DNA of 64,000 bases from Benincasa hispida. Lineage: Eukaryota; Streptophyta; Magnoliopsida; Cucurbitales; Cucurbitaceae. Positions 34,513 through 46,620 of this stretch are shown here, one piece after another (within the stretch, counting starts at the first letter, position 1; the number at the start of each line of letters is the position of its first letter). The position numbers and the translations under genes are program-made. The notes below the pieces were generated by a model. It was given only the letters and a program-made list of their open reading frames with translations. It searched no databases and was not told the origin of the DNA. Where the stretch lies: NCBI RefSeq assembly GCF_009727055.1, contig NC_052354.1:43641701-43705700 (forward strand), given 5' to 3'.

Positions 34513-35832
34513 GAAACGCTTGAACAGACCAAGGGCTAAGCTTTTCCATGCGTTGGAACTACTGTGTAGGCCGAGGAGAGCTTGTAGTGGAGTCTTGGAT
34601 GCATAAGCAGCTTGGGGATGACCATATGCAGCTGTAAGAACATTTAGAGAGAAAAGTGTTGGTTGCATTTGTGAAGAGCAGTTGGAAGCTTTGCATGAGT
34701 CAAATCTCAAAGAAATTCCTAAGTGTCTAAACCTACAGCAAGGTGCGTTGTTGTGAAAGTCTTCAAGAGGAAGGCTAAACGCAAAGCTTACTTAAGGGTT
34801 GGTCTCAAAAGGGAGACTTATGCTAGTAACTAATACATGCTTTTGTGTCCACAGGATTGACACCAGTAATAGAAGCATACCGACCCTTGAGGAATAGTTC
34901 TAAAAATTGTGAATGACTAAATATTTACAATTTTTTAAAGAAAGATTGTTCTCATGCTAACTAGTTTTACAAAGTAACTTCCAAACAAACCGTGAGTTAT
35001 GTTTTAAACGCATGCCATGTATGAAAGTTTATTGAAAAACTATTTATGTGTGTTTAATTACACAAAGCATGTGTTAGCATCTTTAAAGTCATGTTTTCTA
35101 TGCATTATGCTTTACATGCTTTAAAGAGAAAGTCATTGTATGACTAGTTTTACTTGAAACTCGATACCGAGGGACATTTGAGAAGGTATCCGAGCAGCTA
35201 GATACTGAGGGACAAGTTTTGTGAAGGTATCTGAGCAAAAGTACCTAAAGTATGACGGTACTTAGTTATGGCCACGTGCACGTAGGTAGTTAAAGTCGGA
35301 GATTGAGCAAAAGGGTTCTCTCTTGACTAGCAGTTGATGTTGGGATTTAACCATAGCATGGTTATTCTCAACTAAGGAACATATTAATGTTTTATGATAA
35401 AAACAGCTTTATATGCTTTATGCTTGGAAATTGTTTATACTGCAGTACAAGGTTACTGTAGAAATTTATATTTCAGTTTAATCTCTTTATTGAGACTTTT
35501 GCATGAGAATCGGTTTTCTTTCTTAAGTTATTCACTGGGCTAGCAAGCTCACCCCATTTTCAAATATTTTCCTTTCCCCTAGGTTGTGATCAAATCCTCA
35601 GGAGGTAGATCTCTGCATTTGCTCTGCCACTCAAGGACAAAAGTAGTTGTAACCCATCTGTTAGGTGGTTACTGTAAATATTGTACACATGTTATAGTTG
35701 TTTATGTAGGGACAAAAGGTTTTGGGTATCGGGACTTATGAAACTAGTAATGTAATCTCTGTAAATATTTTGTGTGTTTAAAACTTAATGTTTTTAGCCT
35801 AAGAGACATCCATTTTTGTGTATGAGATTGCA
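34513..35832 (+). mobile_element. Del/Tekay-like gypsy LTR, 3' portion
   Basis: This continues the LTR interrupted at 28906. It includes the TTATTCACTGGGCTAGCAAG block near 35525 followed by CTCACCCC, which I associate with Tekay-type U5 regions, and ends TTGCA before the PBS. The open frame at 34710-34498 on the minus strand is not supported as a gene. Confidence 0.65.
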
Positions 35833-35835
35833 TGT

Positions 35836-35847
35836 TGGTATCAGAGT
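35836..35847 (+). other. Primer binding site, initiator Met tRNA type
   Basis: TGGTATCAGAGT, one base from the standard TGGTATCAGAGC, lies 3 bp after the LTR terminus CA at 35831-35832. Confidence 0.82.
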
Positions 35848-35946
35848 TATTTCCGTTGGAGTTATTAGGCAGTAAGTGTCAGCAAAAGAGTTATAACTGC
35901 TACAATCATGTCCTTTCCTAGGCTTAGAGAGTAGTCTGGGAGGGGG
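35848..35946 (+). mobile_element. Internal remnant of about 100 bp ending in a polypurine tract
   Basis: Only about 100 bp separate the PBS from a purine run GGGAGGGGG followed by TGTGACA, a typical PPT-LTR junction. The gag-pol region is therefore missing, either by internal deletion or because this is a minimal non-autonomous element. Confidence 0.6.
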
Positions 35947-36257
35947 TGTGACAGATGATGTCATTTGTTTTCATCATGGCTATTGGATAGATGAAATTAA
36001 TTTGGGTTAAGATCCAATTGATCCAAAAAATAGGTTTAATTTGGCCCTAATGCCAAATTAGGCACACATACCATTAAATGGGCCCAAGGGCTAGGTCCAT
36101 GGACCATCCAAACCTAAGCCCATAAAGCCCACCTGATAACTCTATAAATAGAGGAGTTTTCTTCATTTGTGGGCATCAACAATTCTACTGCAGACAGCTT
36201 AGAGGAATTCGACTAAAGTCCTGTTGACCACACTTGAAGACGAAGACTAAAATCCTT

Positions 36258-36394
36258 TGGAGATACAAGCATTATTCCATAGATCAAGCGTATGCATTCA
36301 ACCAAGATACAAGCATTATTCCATACATCAAGTGTATGCATTCAACCAAGATACAAGCATTATTCCATACATCAAGCGTATGCATTCAACCAAT
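36258..36394 (+). repeat. Tandem repeat, 44-bp unit, three copies
   Basis: Three near-identical units, each starting GATACAAGCATTATTCCATA and ending GCATTCAACCAA, with one to three differences between copies. Confidence 0.9.
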
Positions 36395-36507
36395 AGAGAA
36401 TCAAATGATTAAGACTAGAGATCGAACCACACCCACATCAAATATACCTCAACACAAGTTCAACTCTATGAAATACATTTTTCTATAAGCTTCGTGCGAA
36501 CGTTGGT

Positions 36508-37226
36508 CACCCAAGAAGATCAACAAGCCTAAAGGCTGATCGTCCTAGAAGATCACCAAGCCCAAAGATGATCATCCTAAAAGATCATCAAGTACAAAGG
36601 CGATCATCTAATAAGATCATCAAGCACAAAGGCGATCATCCAAGAAGATCATCAAGCCCAAGGCCCATCATTGATCAACAAATCCAAAGTCAATTATCTA
36701 AGAGATCAATAAGCCCAAAAGTCGATCATCCAAGAAGATCAACAAGCCCTAAGGTCGATCATCCAAGAAGATCAACAAGTCCAAAGGCCGATCATCCAAG
36801 AAGATCAACAGGTCCAAAGGTCAATCCAAGAAGATCAACACGTCCAAAGGCCGATCCAAGAAGATCAACAAACCCAAAGGCCAATGATCCAAGAAGATCA
36901 ATATGCCCAAAGGCCGATCATCCAAGAAGATCAACAAGTCCAAAGGTTGATCATCCAAGAAAATCAACATGCCCAACGACCGATCCAAGAAGATCAACAA
37001 GCCCAAAGGCCGATGATCCAAGAAGATCAATAGGCCCAAGGGTCAATCATCCAAGAAGATCAATAGGCCCAAAGGTCAATCATCCAAGAAGATCAACAAG
37101 CCCAAAGGCCGATCATCCAAGAAGATCAACATATCCAAAGGTCGATCATCCAAAAAGATCAACAAGCTCAAAGGTCGATCATTCAAGAAGATCAACAAGC
37201 TCAAAGGTCGATCATCCAAGAAGATA
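36508..37226 (+). repeat. Minisatellite with 33-bp (30-bp) units encoding DHPRRSTSPKA
   Basis: About 21 degenerate units of GATCATCCAAGAAGATCAAC plus 13 more bases. Unit lengths are mostly 33 or 30 bp, so one frame stays open from 36568 to 37227 (219 codons) and reads as repeats of DHPRRSTSPKA. The complementary strand is also open over part of it (37039-36821). No signal peptide or known domain is seen. Whether it is translated cannot be told, and an LTR-embedded minisatellite is the simpler reading. Confidence 0.85.
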
Positions 37227-37505
37227 AACCAACTCAATGATTAAATTTTATTTTGAAAGCATCAAAAGATTATGTATTAAATATTGTACTCGCTATAGTG
37301 AAATTATACAAATACAAAAGTTTCAAATTTCACAAACAAATTTTTCTGAAAACCTCATGCAAAAACTCAACCCAAACAATCTCATGAAATATTTTTTAAA
37401 AACTTCAATAAAATTTGAGTATGAAAATATGGAAGCATTAAAAAGAAAATCAAATTCATCATGAAAAATATCCGATTTAACAACTCAGGTTAAACACTAA
37501 TATAT

Positions 37506-38308
37506 CAAAATGGTATTAAAACCAAATGATAATCCAATTGTGTATTACTAATTTTGATTGGATTAATTATTTCTGTTTAAGTGCACAGATAAATACATGA
37601 TTAATCCAATTGCACAAATTGTGTTACCAACATCACCCGTGCATATAAATTAATTATTTCTTTTATCCTTCATGTACAATATTGATTTTGATTACACAGT
37701 CGATATATATACATGTGTGTGCAAACATTTGCAATGGAAACATAAAGGTTATATAATAAATTATCAATAGAAAATCACATGTCCTCAGCCAAGACTCTAA
37801 TATCATACACAAGTTTTAACTTGATGATTATACGATAAAATCTTAATATTGTACAAATAATAATTGTCAACATATTTGAACTAGACGACTTTTACAATAA
37901 CATGACTTAACGTAACATACCTCGGTCCACGATAATGATCTAGTAAGGAATTATGTTTCTCTCTCGATCTTTCTTTAGAACTTGATTAGGTTTCTTGATG
38001 AGAATAAAACACTACTTAATAAGACAATTATCTTTTAATTATCTCTTACATAATTTAGAAATTACATTTTAATTATCTCTAACATAATTTAGGAATTATA
38101 TTTTACTTAATTAGCCTAATAAAATAATATGTCTAGCAGGCAAAACATTATATAATGTACATGGGCCACATTAATGATAATCTCAAATCTAAATTAAATC
38201 TAGCATCCCTCGCTTCCACGTGGATCCGCCCCTGTTTCCTCCCCTCTTCATCTTATTATTTTTCTTCTTATTCTCCTTACCTTCGTTCTCCTTCCATTTA
38301 TTCCTTTA
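37506..38308. other. AT-rich spacer, no gene seen
   Basis: No open frame with recognisable content. A direct repeat of TTTTAATTATCTCTTACATA type occurs near 38032 and 38068. Confidence 0.6.
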
Positions 38309-39925
38309 GGGACGTTTGATGCACGATAAAAACAGATAGTCAAGTTAAGTTGATAATTATTATTTAGAGAGTTACATTGTTTGTGTTTGGTGTGTAGAGT
38401 TGAGTTGCTAATTATTGTCTGTGTTTAGATGCAGAGTTGAGTTGGGGTATCTGGTGCTGTTTTTGTAAATGAAATTGATTTTATTTTTTTTCCTGTTGTT
38501 CATTTTAATGTTCAACTGTACACATATTTTTCTAACTTTTCTAAGATAAAAACCAAAAAAACTTCCAATTCTTTTTCATTCTCAAAACATAACAAATTCT
38601 CTAAAAGTATTCTTATACAGAACACAAAATTTTGAATTCAATTTTTTAAATACTCAAATAGAAGTGATAATTCAATTAAAAAATCCAGCTTAATCATTAA
38701 TTACCATAATTTTTTTTAAAAAAAAAAATGAAAGGATTAGTGCCATCAAATAAAATTATTGACATTGTTTTAGATAGAAAGAATGACACTTAAATGTTAA
38801 TCTTGAAAAAAACCAAAATCTTACAATTTAAATCATAAAACCAACTATTAGATAATATTTTTTGATCAACCTGTGGAATATGGATTTACCTTTTTCTAAA
38901 ATCGTTAAAATGATTTTAGAAATATTGATGTCTATTTTTTTTTTTATTATTATGTTACATTAGATACAAACTATCTTTTTTCTTTAAAAAAAAAAAAAAA
39001 TCCTGAGCCATAATTTTAAATTCCACTATTTCACTAGAATTACGTAATATTTGAAAACATCAAGGGATGGGTTGTTTAAAACATATTGTTGAACTTTTTG
39101 TTTAGTAAAACAATAATATGACGTCGTATGCAATATTTTTTTAGATCTAAGAAAAAATGAAATAGAAGAAGAATAATTAGATCTAAAAGAATAATCATAT
39201 AAAGAAACAAAAAGAAAAAAAGAAAGGGGAAAATAAAACCCATACGAGCCAGACAGAGGAAGAAGAGAGAAAATGAGAAAAACAAACTAGACGGCGAAAG
39301 AAGAGAGAAGATGAGAGAAAGAGAGTAAATGTGAAGAGAGCATGAGAGAGAGAAACGATAAAGTAATTGAGGGAGTTGAGAGAGTAATGAAAATGCGTGG
39401 AAAAACGGGTGAGAGTGAGAGTGATAAAATGGTGGGTAATTAAACCCACCGTTTTATTTTTATCCGTGCTTGTCGAAGTTGGTCACATGAAGGTGGTAGG
39501 CAGAGTATGTTGTCGAAGTTGCTTGTGCGAAGGTAGTCTTTGGAGTTAGTCGCTAGAATTGTCGTCAAAGGTGGTTGGTAAAGCCCGGAGTTCTTCGTCG
39601 AAGTTGGTCGTGCGAATGTGGAAGTTAGAGTTTTTTCTTTACTAAAGTGGTTGTCGGAATGTCGTCGGAGGTGGTTGCCGGAGCTCGAAGTTGGTTATCG
39701 AAGTTGGCCACCGGAAGGTGGTCGTCGAAGTATGGTAGCGATAATCGCCAACGAAGACCGATGAGTGGAACCATTAAAAACAATGAAGGGAGAGAGAATT
39801 GGGGAGAGTTGGGGTGAGTTGATAAAATAACCAACTCAGCCCCACCAATTTTTAAAGTTTGTTAAACATTGAATTGGTAAAAAATACCAACTCAACTCAA
39901 CTCTTCTTGATTGTCAAACACTCCC
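38309..39925. mobile_element. PIF/Harbinger-like non-autonomous DNA transposon
   Basis: It begins GGGACGTTTGATGC and ends TCAAACACTCCC. The imperfect terminal inverted repeats are GGGA(GT)CGTTTGA-like. A TTA lies on each side (38306-38308 and 39926-39928), the 3-bp target choice of PIF/Harbinger elements. GTTGAGTTG words recur inside both ends. The interior has a purine-rich block (39240-39400) and a degenerate array of GTCGAAGTTGGTCG words (39470-39740). There is no transposase frame. At 1.6 kb it is long for a MITE. Confidence 0.6.
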
Positions 39926-41472
39926 TTACAGTACTAAATGACATTTAAAGTTTATGTTAAAATGTACTAAACAAAAGTTTGAGATAAAATTATCTCCCCT
40001 AACGAAAAAAAGAAAAAGAACGAAAAAACACACGAATGAAACAAACCAAACAAAACAAATCTCTAGAGTTCAACGAGTGAGAATGAATATACTTAAACCT
40101 TAATCTATTAGTCAGAGATATATATACTTTAACTAATTGGCTATAGTAATTAAAAATCACATTATAAAAATGCTCGTACTTAACCATGATATCAAGTAGA
40201 TAAAAACACTCAAACTTGTCAACAAAATACTAAAATCCAACTAATTGAAAATATTAACACAAATGTTTTCAAAAAACACCTTACATTAATTAGAAGACTT
40301 ATTGAGTGCAAAATTAGCATGGTCTAATTAAGGTTGGGAGATAGGGTCGGAGATGTACTCTCTGTCCCTATCCTCATGGGAATTTTTAATCCCCATCCCC
40401 GTCCCATTCCCCATTTTGAGGAATCGGGGTCAGGAAATCTCCGTTTGGAGATCGGGTCCTCGCGAGAAAAAATTCTCCGCCATTTAGTTTTTCTTTTTAA
40501 TTTTCTTTATTTAAAATCAATAATTTTTTTATACTTTTATTAAAATGATACTTTTTTAAGTAACAAATTAGTATTATTAATGTTTATTTATTTAACTTAA
40601 TAATAAGAAAAATATTTTAACATTTCTTTATTTTAAAATTTAATAAAAAGTAATTAATTATATTATGAAATAGAATTTTAAAAAATAAAAATAGTAGCTT
40701 AAACTTAAAGCTACTGTTATATATATATCGCTCCGTCTCCGGTCAAATCATGGATTCTCCGCTCTGATTGGGGCGGGTATTCACAGGAACCTTAGAACTA
40801 ACTATTGGAACAATTAGGGGTATTCGTGAGTTGAGTTGGGTTGGGTTGAAGGACTTTTTGGACCCAACCCAATTGTTCGAGTTGTTAATTTCTTCAACCC
40901 AAATAACCATTCTCAAAAGATGAACCCAACCCAACCATGAAACATTTAAGTTAAACTCTCTACGACCTCTAGGGGATAAGGTTCGGATTGATCCGGTTAT
41001 TTTTGTTCTAAAAGAAAGTAAGTTGTTAATATGTAAAAATTTGATTTAATTATTTTATATATTGAATTAAGATTAACAACTCAATTTCAATTTATATAAT
41101 GAATATTTTCTTTCCAAAGTGCTAAAAACTGTTTTTAGGAGTTATTAGAGAATAAAGTATCCAAAAAATGATAAATCTTAAATAAATATATGTATATATG
41201 ATTGTAATCATAAGTAAAAAAATATATATTATAAAGTTAATAATAAGTTCGGGTTGGTTTGTGTCATTTTAGGTGAACCCATGAATCAACCTCACTCACA
41301 AAAATTTCATTTATTTGAACCTAACTCAATCCAAATGAGTTGATAACCTAACCCAAACGGCATGGATTGGATTTGATTTATCGGTTTTTTCATCAGTTTT
41401 TTTGAACACCAAGAATAATCATGGTTAGTTATGAAAATAAAGGAAAGAATTAAAAAAAAAAAAAAAAAAAAA

Positions 41473-41570
41473 GAAACTAGAACAATATTAAACCTGACAA
41501 TAACAAATACTACATTTGATCTCAGCCAAAAGGCTGAGAGAAAGGTATAGGAAACTAGAACAATATTAAA
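41473..41570. repeat. 20-bp target site duplication flanking the U2 pseudogene
   Basis: GAAACTAGAACAATATTAAA occurs exactly at 41473-41492 and at 41551-41570. The end next to the U2 3' side (TTTAATAT on the minus strand) also resembles U2 nucleotides after 54, so microhomology may have primed the insertion. Confidence 0.88.
41493..41548 (-). pseudogene. U2 snRNA retropseudogene, 3'-truncated
   Basis: The minus strand from 41548 starts ATACCTTTCTC, has the stem-loop I region (AGCCTTTTGGCT), GAGATCAA, and the branch-site-pairing GTAGTA (minus strand of 41508-41513), then TTGTTATTGTCAG. It follows plant U2 from nucleotide 1 to about 54 and stops before the Sm site. A perfect 20-bp direct repeat flanks it (41473-41492 and 41551-41570), a retroposition footprint. 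It lacks everything downstream, so it is not a working U2 gene. Confidence 0.85.
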
Positions 41571-42900
41571 AACACTAAATCAACGCACTGTAGGTTTTTT
41601 TTTTTAAAAAAAAAATAAACTTTTAATATTATTATTTTTTAATGGGTTTTTTTAAATATATTATTTAGAGCAAAAAAATTTCAAAAGTGCTTTGAACAAT
41701 ATTAAAAACACTAAATCAACATAAGGCATTGATCATAGGTTTTTTTTTTTGTTAATGTAAAATTTTAATATTATCATTTTTTAATGAGGTCTTTTTAAAT
41801 GTAAAAAAAATATTTAAAAATATTTACATTTAGTAAAAAGTTCCAAAAGTGCATTATTGAGATTTTTCTATTTATAAGAATTTTCCTTTTTGAATCTTAT
41901 TACGAAAATATAATGGATTTGAAACGTATCATTTAAATATTGTAATTTTATTAATCATTGTTTCTTGAAGAGTCGAAGTTTCTTTTAGGGATTCTCATCT
42001 CTTCTGGAGATGAAGCTAAAATTAATTCACCACTTATTATTTTTTTTTTTTTTTTAAATTCACAAACGAGGTAAGAACATATTATTTTGTCACCATATTG
42101 TTTTTGCTTCTAGTATTTATTTTATTTTCATGTATAAAATAACTTTATCATTTTAAAATAAAACTAATCTTTTTTGAGTTCTTACTCATTGAAATGTAAA
42201 GGTCTCAATTTTACATAAAGATCGATTATTATATAGATAAAATATGGATATGTCTTATAGAGTTATACATTAAAAAAAATCAAAAAAATTATTTAAATTA
42301 ATAAATGAATTTTTAAATTAACCAATTAATATTTAATATTTTTTTCTAAGACTAGTTAACATTATTGTCATTGATACTATATTTACGATTGTAATATTTT
42401 TATTGTTTAAATTTTTTCTTTTATATTTCATAATTATTGTTATGAAATAATGAAAATGTGGTTTTACTCTCTCCTATGAGAAAATATCTATACTTCCATG
42501 AAAATTTAATAGAATTGTCAACCATTTTATTTTAAAGTTTATTTTTCAAATATAGAAAAATGAACAAAATATTTATAAATTAATAAAATTTCACTGTTTA
42601 TTTACGATATACGAATAATATATCGTGATAGCATATTATTATGTCTATCATATTATGATCTACCATAAATATACGGTGATATTTTATTATTATTTATAAA
42701 TATTTTTAACCGAATATAAATTTTCAAAATTTTAAAGGGCTTTTCTAAATATAAAAAAATATATTTTTTAAAATATATACCGTTTATGACAAAAAGTTTA
42801 GAAAAATCAAATATTTTAAAAACTTTTTGCTATAAACCCTAAATATTTTTAGGACTTTTTGATTTATGAATTTCCCACATTTTTATGTATTTACAGAAAA

Positions 42901-43124
42901 ACCAATATCAAACACTCGTGATAAAAAAGAAACAGATCCAGACCATGGTTCGCAACCAAGAAGAAAGCAAAGAACAAAATTCAGTTTAAATCAGATCTAA
43001 GACTACAAATTTTCATTTTTGTTGGTACCAAACGAGCTCCATCTCCATTTCTTCTTCCAGTTGAATTCTTGTTTGTTCGTCCAATTCCTAGACTTACAGA
43101 GAAGAAGAAGAAGAAGAAAAAGAG
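42901..43124 (+). promoter_or_regulatory. Proximal promoter and 5' UTR of the kelch ACBP gene
   Basis: The sequence changes from AT-rich to CT/GAA-rich just before the start codon, with an AGAAGAAGAAGAAG run at 43100-43118, typical of a plant 5' UTR. No convincing TATA box or transcription start could be fixed by eye. Confidence 0.5.
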
Positions 43125-46100
43125 ATGGCTGCGATGGCGAGGGCGAGCTCCGGGCTGCAATATCCCGACCGGTTCTACGCCGCGGCCTCTTATGCCGGTT
43201 TTGATGGATCACCGAAGTCGTCTTCAAAGGCCGTCAGGTCCAAGTTCTCTGATGAGGCCGCTCTGTTGCTGTATGGCTTGTATCAACAGGTACGACCACG
43301 TGTTCTTACACCTGTGTTACTAAGCGGTGCTCGGTCCTTTGAAATTCGGTTGAGGTTTGAGATTGGTGCATGTTTGGTGTGATTTTGGCCGCATTTTCGT
43401 GTTTGATTTGTGCAATGGCGGAGGCATAGTTTTGCTGGTTGTTGGACTTGTTTGTTTAGCGACGGTGTTATTCGTTTCAAACGTCTTTTTCATGTTTGAT
43501 TCAGTCCTTTGTTCGAATTTCGTTGCTCATTCTGATTATGAGTCGTCTAAGGGTTCATGGTTCGTCTCCAAATAGCTGGAATCTTCTTTTTGAAAATTGT
43601 TTTGGTGTTACTGGTGTTATGTGAGCTTACAGATTTGCTGAATTATGGCGTGGATTTGTAAGTTTAGATTGCCAATTTTCGAGCTATGGAATTCAAAGGT
43701 TTGAGTCCATTATTTTCTTTGTTAACTCGGGAATCATTTGGGTGGATCTGACCATACGATTTATATTTATGTCTGGGAAGATTGATTCCTGACATGCTTT
43801 GTGCTTGGAGGATATAGATCGGGTTTAAAGCTTAATTAATTCTCAAATTTATGAGGAATGCTAAATGTATGACATAACCAGATTGTCTTATTGAGTGGGT
43901 TTATTGTTTATTTGAGCGAATACTGAGTTATTGTAAGGATACCGGCCAACTCTTAACTATTCTTATTACAGGCTACAATAGGGCGTTGTAATGTACCTGA
44001 ACCCAGTAGTTGGCATGCAATTGAGAAAAGCAAATGGAAGAGGTCTGTTGGCTTATATTCCTTCTCATGCTTTTATATATGCTTAATATCTAAATACAAA
44101 AAAAACAACAAATTGAAAAGATGAGGTTTAGAATCTTTCCAATTGTTACCTACTCGGTCATCTTAGTACTTGCAATATAATGAAACTACAGCAAAAGAAA
44201 TTGGTCATTACTTGTTCCGTTTCTGATATCTTATCATAGAAAATATCTTTAGGTGCTTGAAATTGAATCGTATAGTGGCTTTGGCTTATATGAGGAAGTG
44301 ATGTGTGGAGAAGGTAAGTTATGGTATTAGACCAAGGCTACTAATTAATGGGTAGTTGCTATGCTGGTTTCCTTGTGAGGGTCTTTGACCTTTTTAAAGG
44401 CACAACGAAATACTATCTCTTCAAAACTAAGGTCAATACTTGAAGTTATTCTGCGACTCTCTTGGTGCTAATGCCAGTGTACATGTACCACACAATCAGT
44501 CACAGTTTCTTTGTCAACATTTTGTCTGCTTTTGGCATCAATGAATTGATGCTCTTAAGGATAATTTATTTCAAAATATTACTTTTCAATCTTTTTATTC
44601 TTAGTAAATTGCTGTGCTGTATATTCATGGTTATGGACCTTATGGTTTGGTGGTGTTGTATCTGATGGTAGTCATTGCAATCAGATATTTTTAATTATTG
44701 TTCGTGCTTTACCTTCTTTGTAGATCGGTTATGTTATGCTGTATTCATTGTATTGTAACCTCTTTTCACATCCTAGAGTCAGTGATTACTTTTGTGTCAA
44801 CAGTTAACTAACCATTCTTTTGGAATTTGGATAGGCAGTGTAATTAGATTGCATAGAAATTTATAACATGCTTTTTAATTCACTTGCGTAATTATGGGTT
44901 TGCCTCAATCATGTTGAGGGTTTCTGAGGAACTTATTTGGGATTCTGCAGCTGGAATGGGCTTGGAAACATGGCTCCTGCTGAAGCCATGCGCCTTTTCG
45001 TGAAAATATTGGAGGTCTGCATGAAACCAACACGAAAAATCCATGTCTGTTGTTGCAATCTCATTTTAATTAATTAATGATTATCTGTTCTTGGTAGGAA
45101 GAAGAGCCAGGTTGGTATTCAAGAGTATCCAGCTTTTTCCCGGAGCCGGAGCCTGTTTTAGATGTGCAAATTAATGTGAGCATATGGAATCTCTATTACG
45201 AATTTTACTATCATTTAAGTTATTTTGATATTGATATATTAGGGTAACATGTACAATTAAAAGCCAGGTTTGTCTTGGTTTTGATTTTGATCTATATATA
45301 TTACGATTCTTATTATCATTTAAGTTATTATGATTCTTATTGTAATAATCTTATTACGAATCTTATTATCATTTAAGAGCCAGGTTTGTTTTGCCCTCTT
45401 TTGTTGGCTTGTCTTTTTTGCATGTTCTGGTATAGTTTTTTCATTTTTCTCAATTCTTCTTCTTCTTCTTCTTTTTTGTTTTTTGTTTTTTGTTTTTTGT
45501 TTTGTTTTTTTTTTTTTTTTTGTAATTAGAATTCCATCCAACATGTACCTCAATAAATAAATAAATAAACAAACAAATTAAAAAGTAAAAAGTAAAAAGA
45601 AATTGATATGAATTCAAAATTATAATGCCATAAACCTTCAATTTCATATTGCCTTTCTTTCTCACACGTTTTCCAAATAACTAAACTTATACTTCTGTGG
45701 GTTTAGAATGACTCAAAAGCTGCTGAGCCGATCATTGAGAATGGGAATTCGATCCCGGAGACCAAGACTATATCAACAGAAAATGGAAGCCTGCCTGAAA
45801 CTCAGGATAAGGATGTTCTTGTTGAAGGTCTTGGTTCTATTGTTGTCTACGATCAGTGGGTTTCACCCCCAGTATCTGGTCTGCGCCCGAAAGCACGATA
45901 TGAGGTTTTGACCATTCATCTTTCTATTCATTAAGAATATGATCTTCTAAGTTCTAGCATGTCATTTTCTAAACAAAGGATACTGGCTTTTTCAGCATGG
46001 AGCAGCAGTTATTCAGGACAAGATGTATATTTTTGGAGGAAACCACAATGGTCGCTATCTCAGTGATCTTCATGTAAGCAAAAAATTTTACATGCTCTTT

Positions 46101-46584
46101 CTGCATTCGTGCAATTTGTCATTTCAGATTTTGGGTCATTCTTTAACCCTAACTCTGACTTTGTTGCAATGTGCATTTTCTTCCATTCCAGTTGTGGAAT
46201 AGATGATTTATTTATTTATATAAAAGGATTTTAAGAATGAAATCTTGTTGGAAATTTATTCTATCATAACCTTATTCTCGCCAAAGTGAGCTTAACTCAA
46301 TGATAATTGGCATGACCTTCATCCCTAAAAGTCGGAGGTTCAATCCTCATCTCCACAGTTGTACTAAAAAAAAAAACTTTATCTTCACTGGGTGGTGATG
46401 GTGGAATCTATGATTTGTATTCTGTCCATAGCCAATGGCCAAATTGATTATTTCTTGTCTAAAAATGAAACAATAGAACAGAAAACAGAAAGTCCTGGGC
46501 AGTCAGAGTGATGAGATTATTTTCTAACCTGCACCTGCTCCCGCTTTTCTACCTAGTTTATTGGTTTTCTTACATAGGTCCTTT

Positions 46585-46620
<36 letters not shown>

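Larger units (their letters stand above)
35947..37505 (+). mobile_element. LTR-like region of unknown family, with minisatellites
   Basis: After TGTGACA the sequence changes character. It has a TATA box (TATAAATA, 36143-36150), then two tandem arrays, then an AT-rich stretch ending near ATATATCA at 37505 followed by TGGTATTAAAACCA, a weak PBS-like word. This could be a further LTR, perhaps itself inserted in the Tekay 3' LTR. Boundaries and family are not established. Confidence 0.4.
39926..42900. other. AT-rich intergenic region upstream of the host gene
   Basis: No gene is seen. There is a local GC-rich repeat of CCCCATCCCCGTCCC type at 40330-40460. A region at 40800-41400 with inverted GAGTTGGGTTGGG / CCCAACCCAACC words may be a degraded transposon. 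The U2-derived insert lies at 41493-41550. A local direct duplication of GAACAATATTAAAAACAC begins at 41558 and 41695. The rest is A/T runs. Confidence 0.6.

Noticed and set aside
36568..37227. 219-codon frame as a real repeat-rich host protein
   Set aside because: It coincides completely with a minisatellite whose unit is a multiple of three, and no introns, conserved domain or signal peptide support a gene. Kept as a repeat and as a finding.
40800..41400. GGGTTGGGTTGGG words as an interstitial telomere
   Set aside because: The plant telomere unit TTTAGGG is not present. The words occur in both orientations around a spacer and look like a degraded dispersed repeat.
41473..41570. Functional U2 snRNA gene
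   Set aside because: Only the first 54 or so nucleotides are present. The Sm site and later stem-loops are missing, and TSDs show a retroposed fragment.
45320..45665. Lys/Thr-rich minus-strand frames in intron 4
   Set aside because: Translation of a TTC/T-run tract within an intron of the host gene; shadows of simple sequence.
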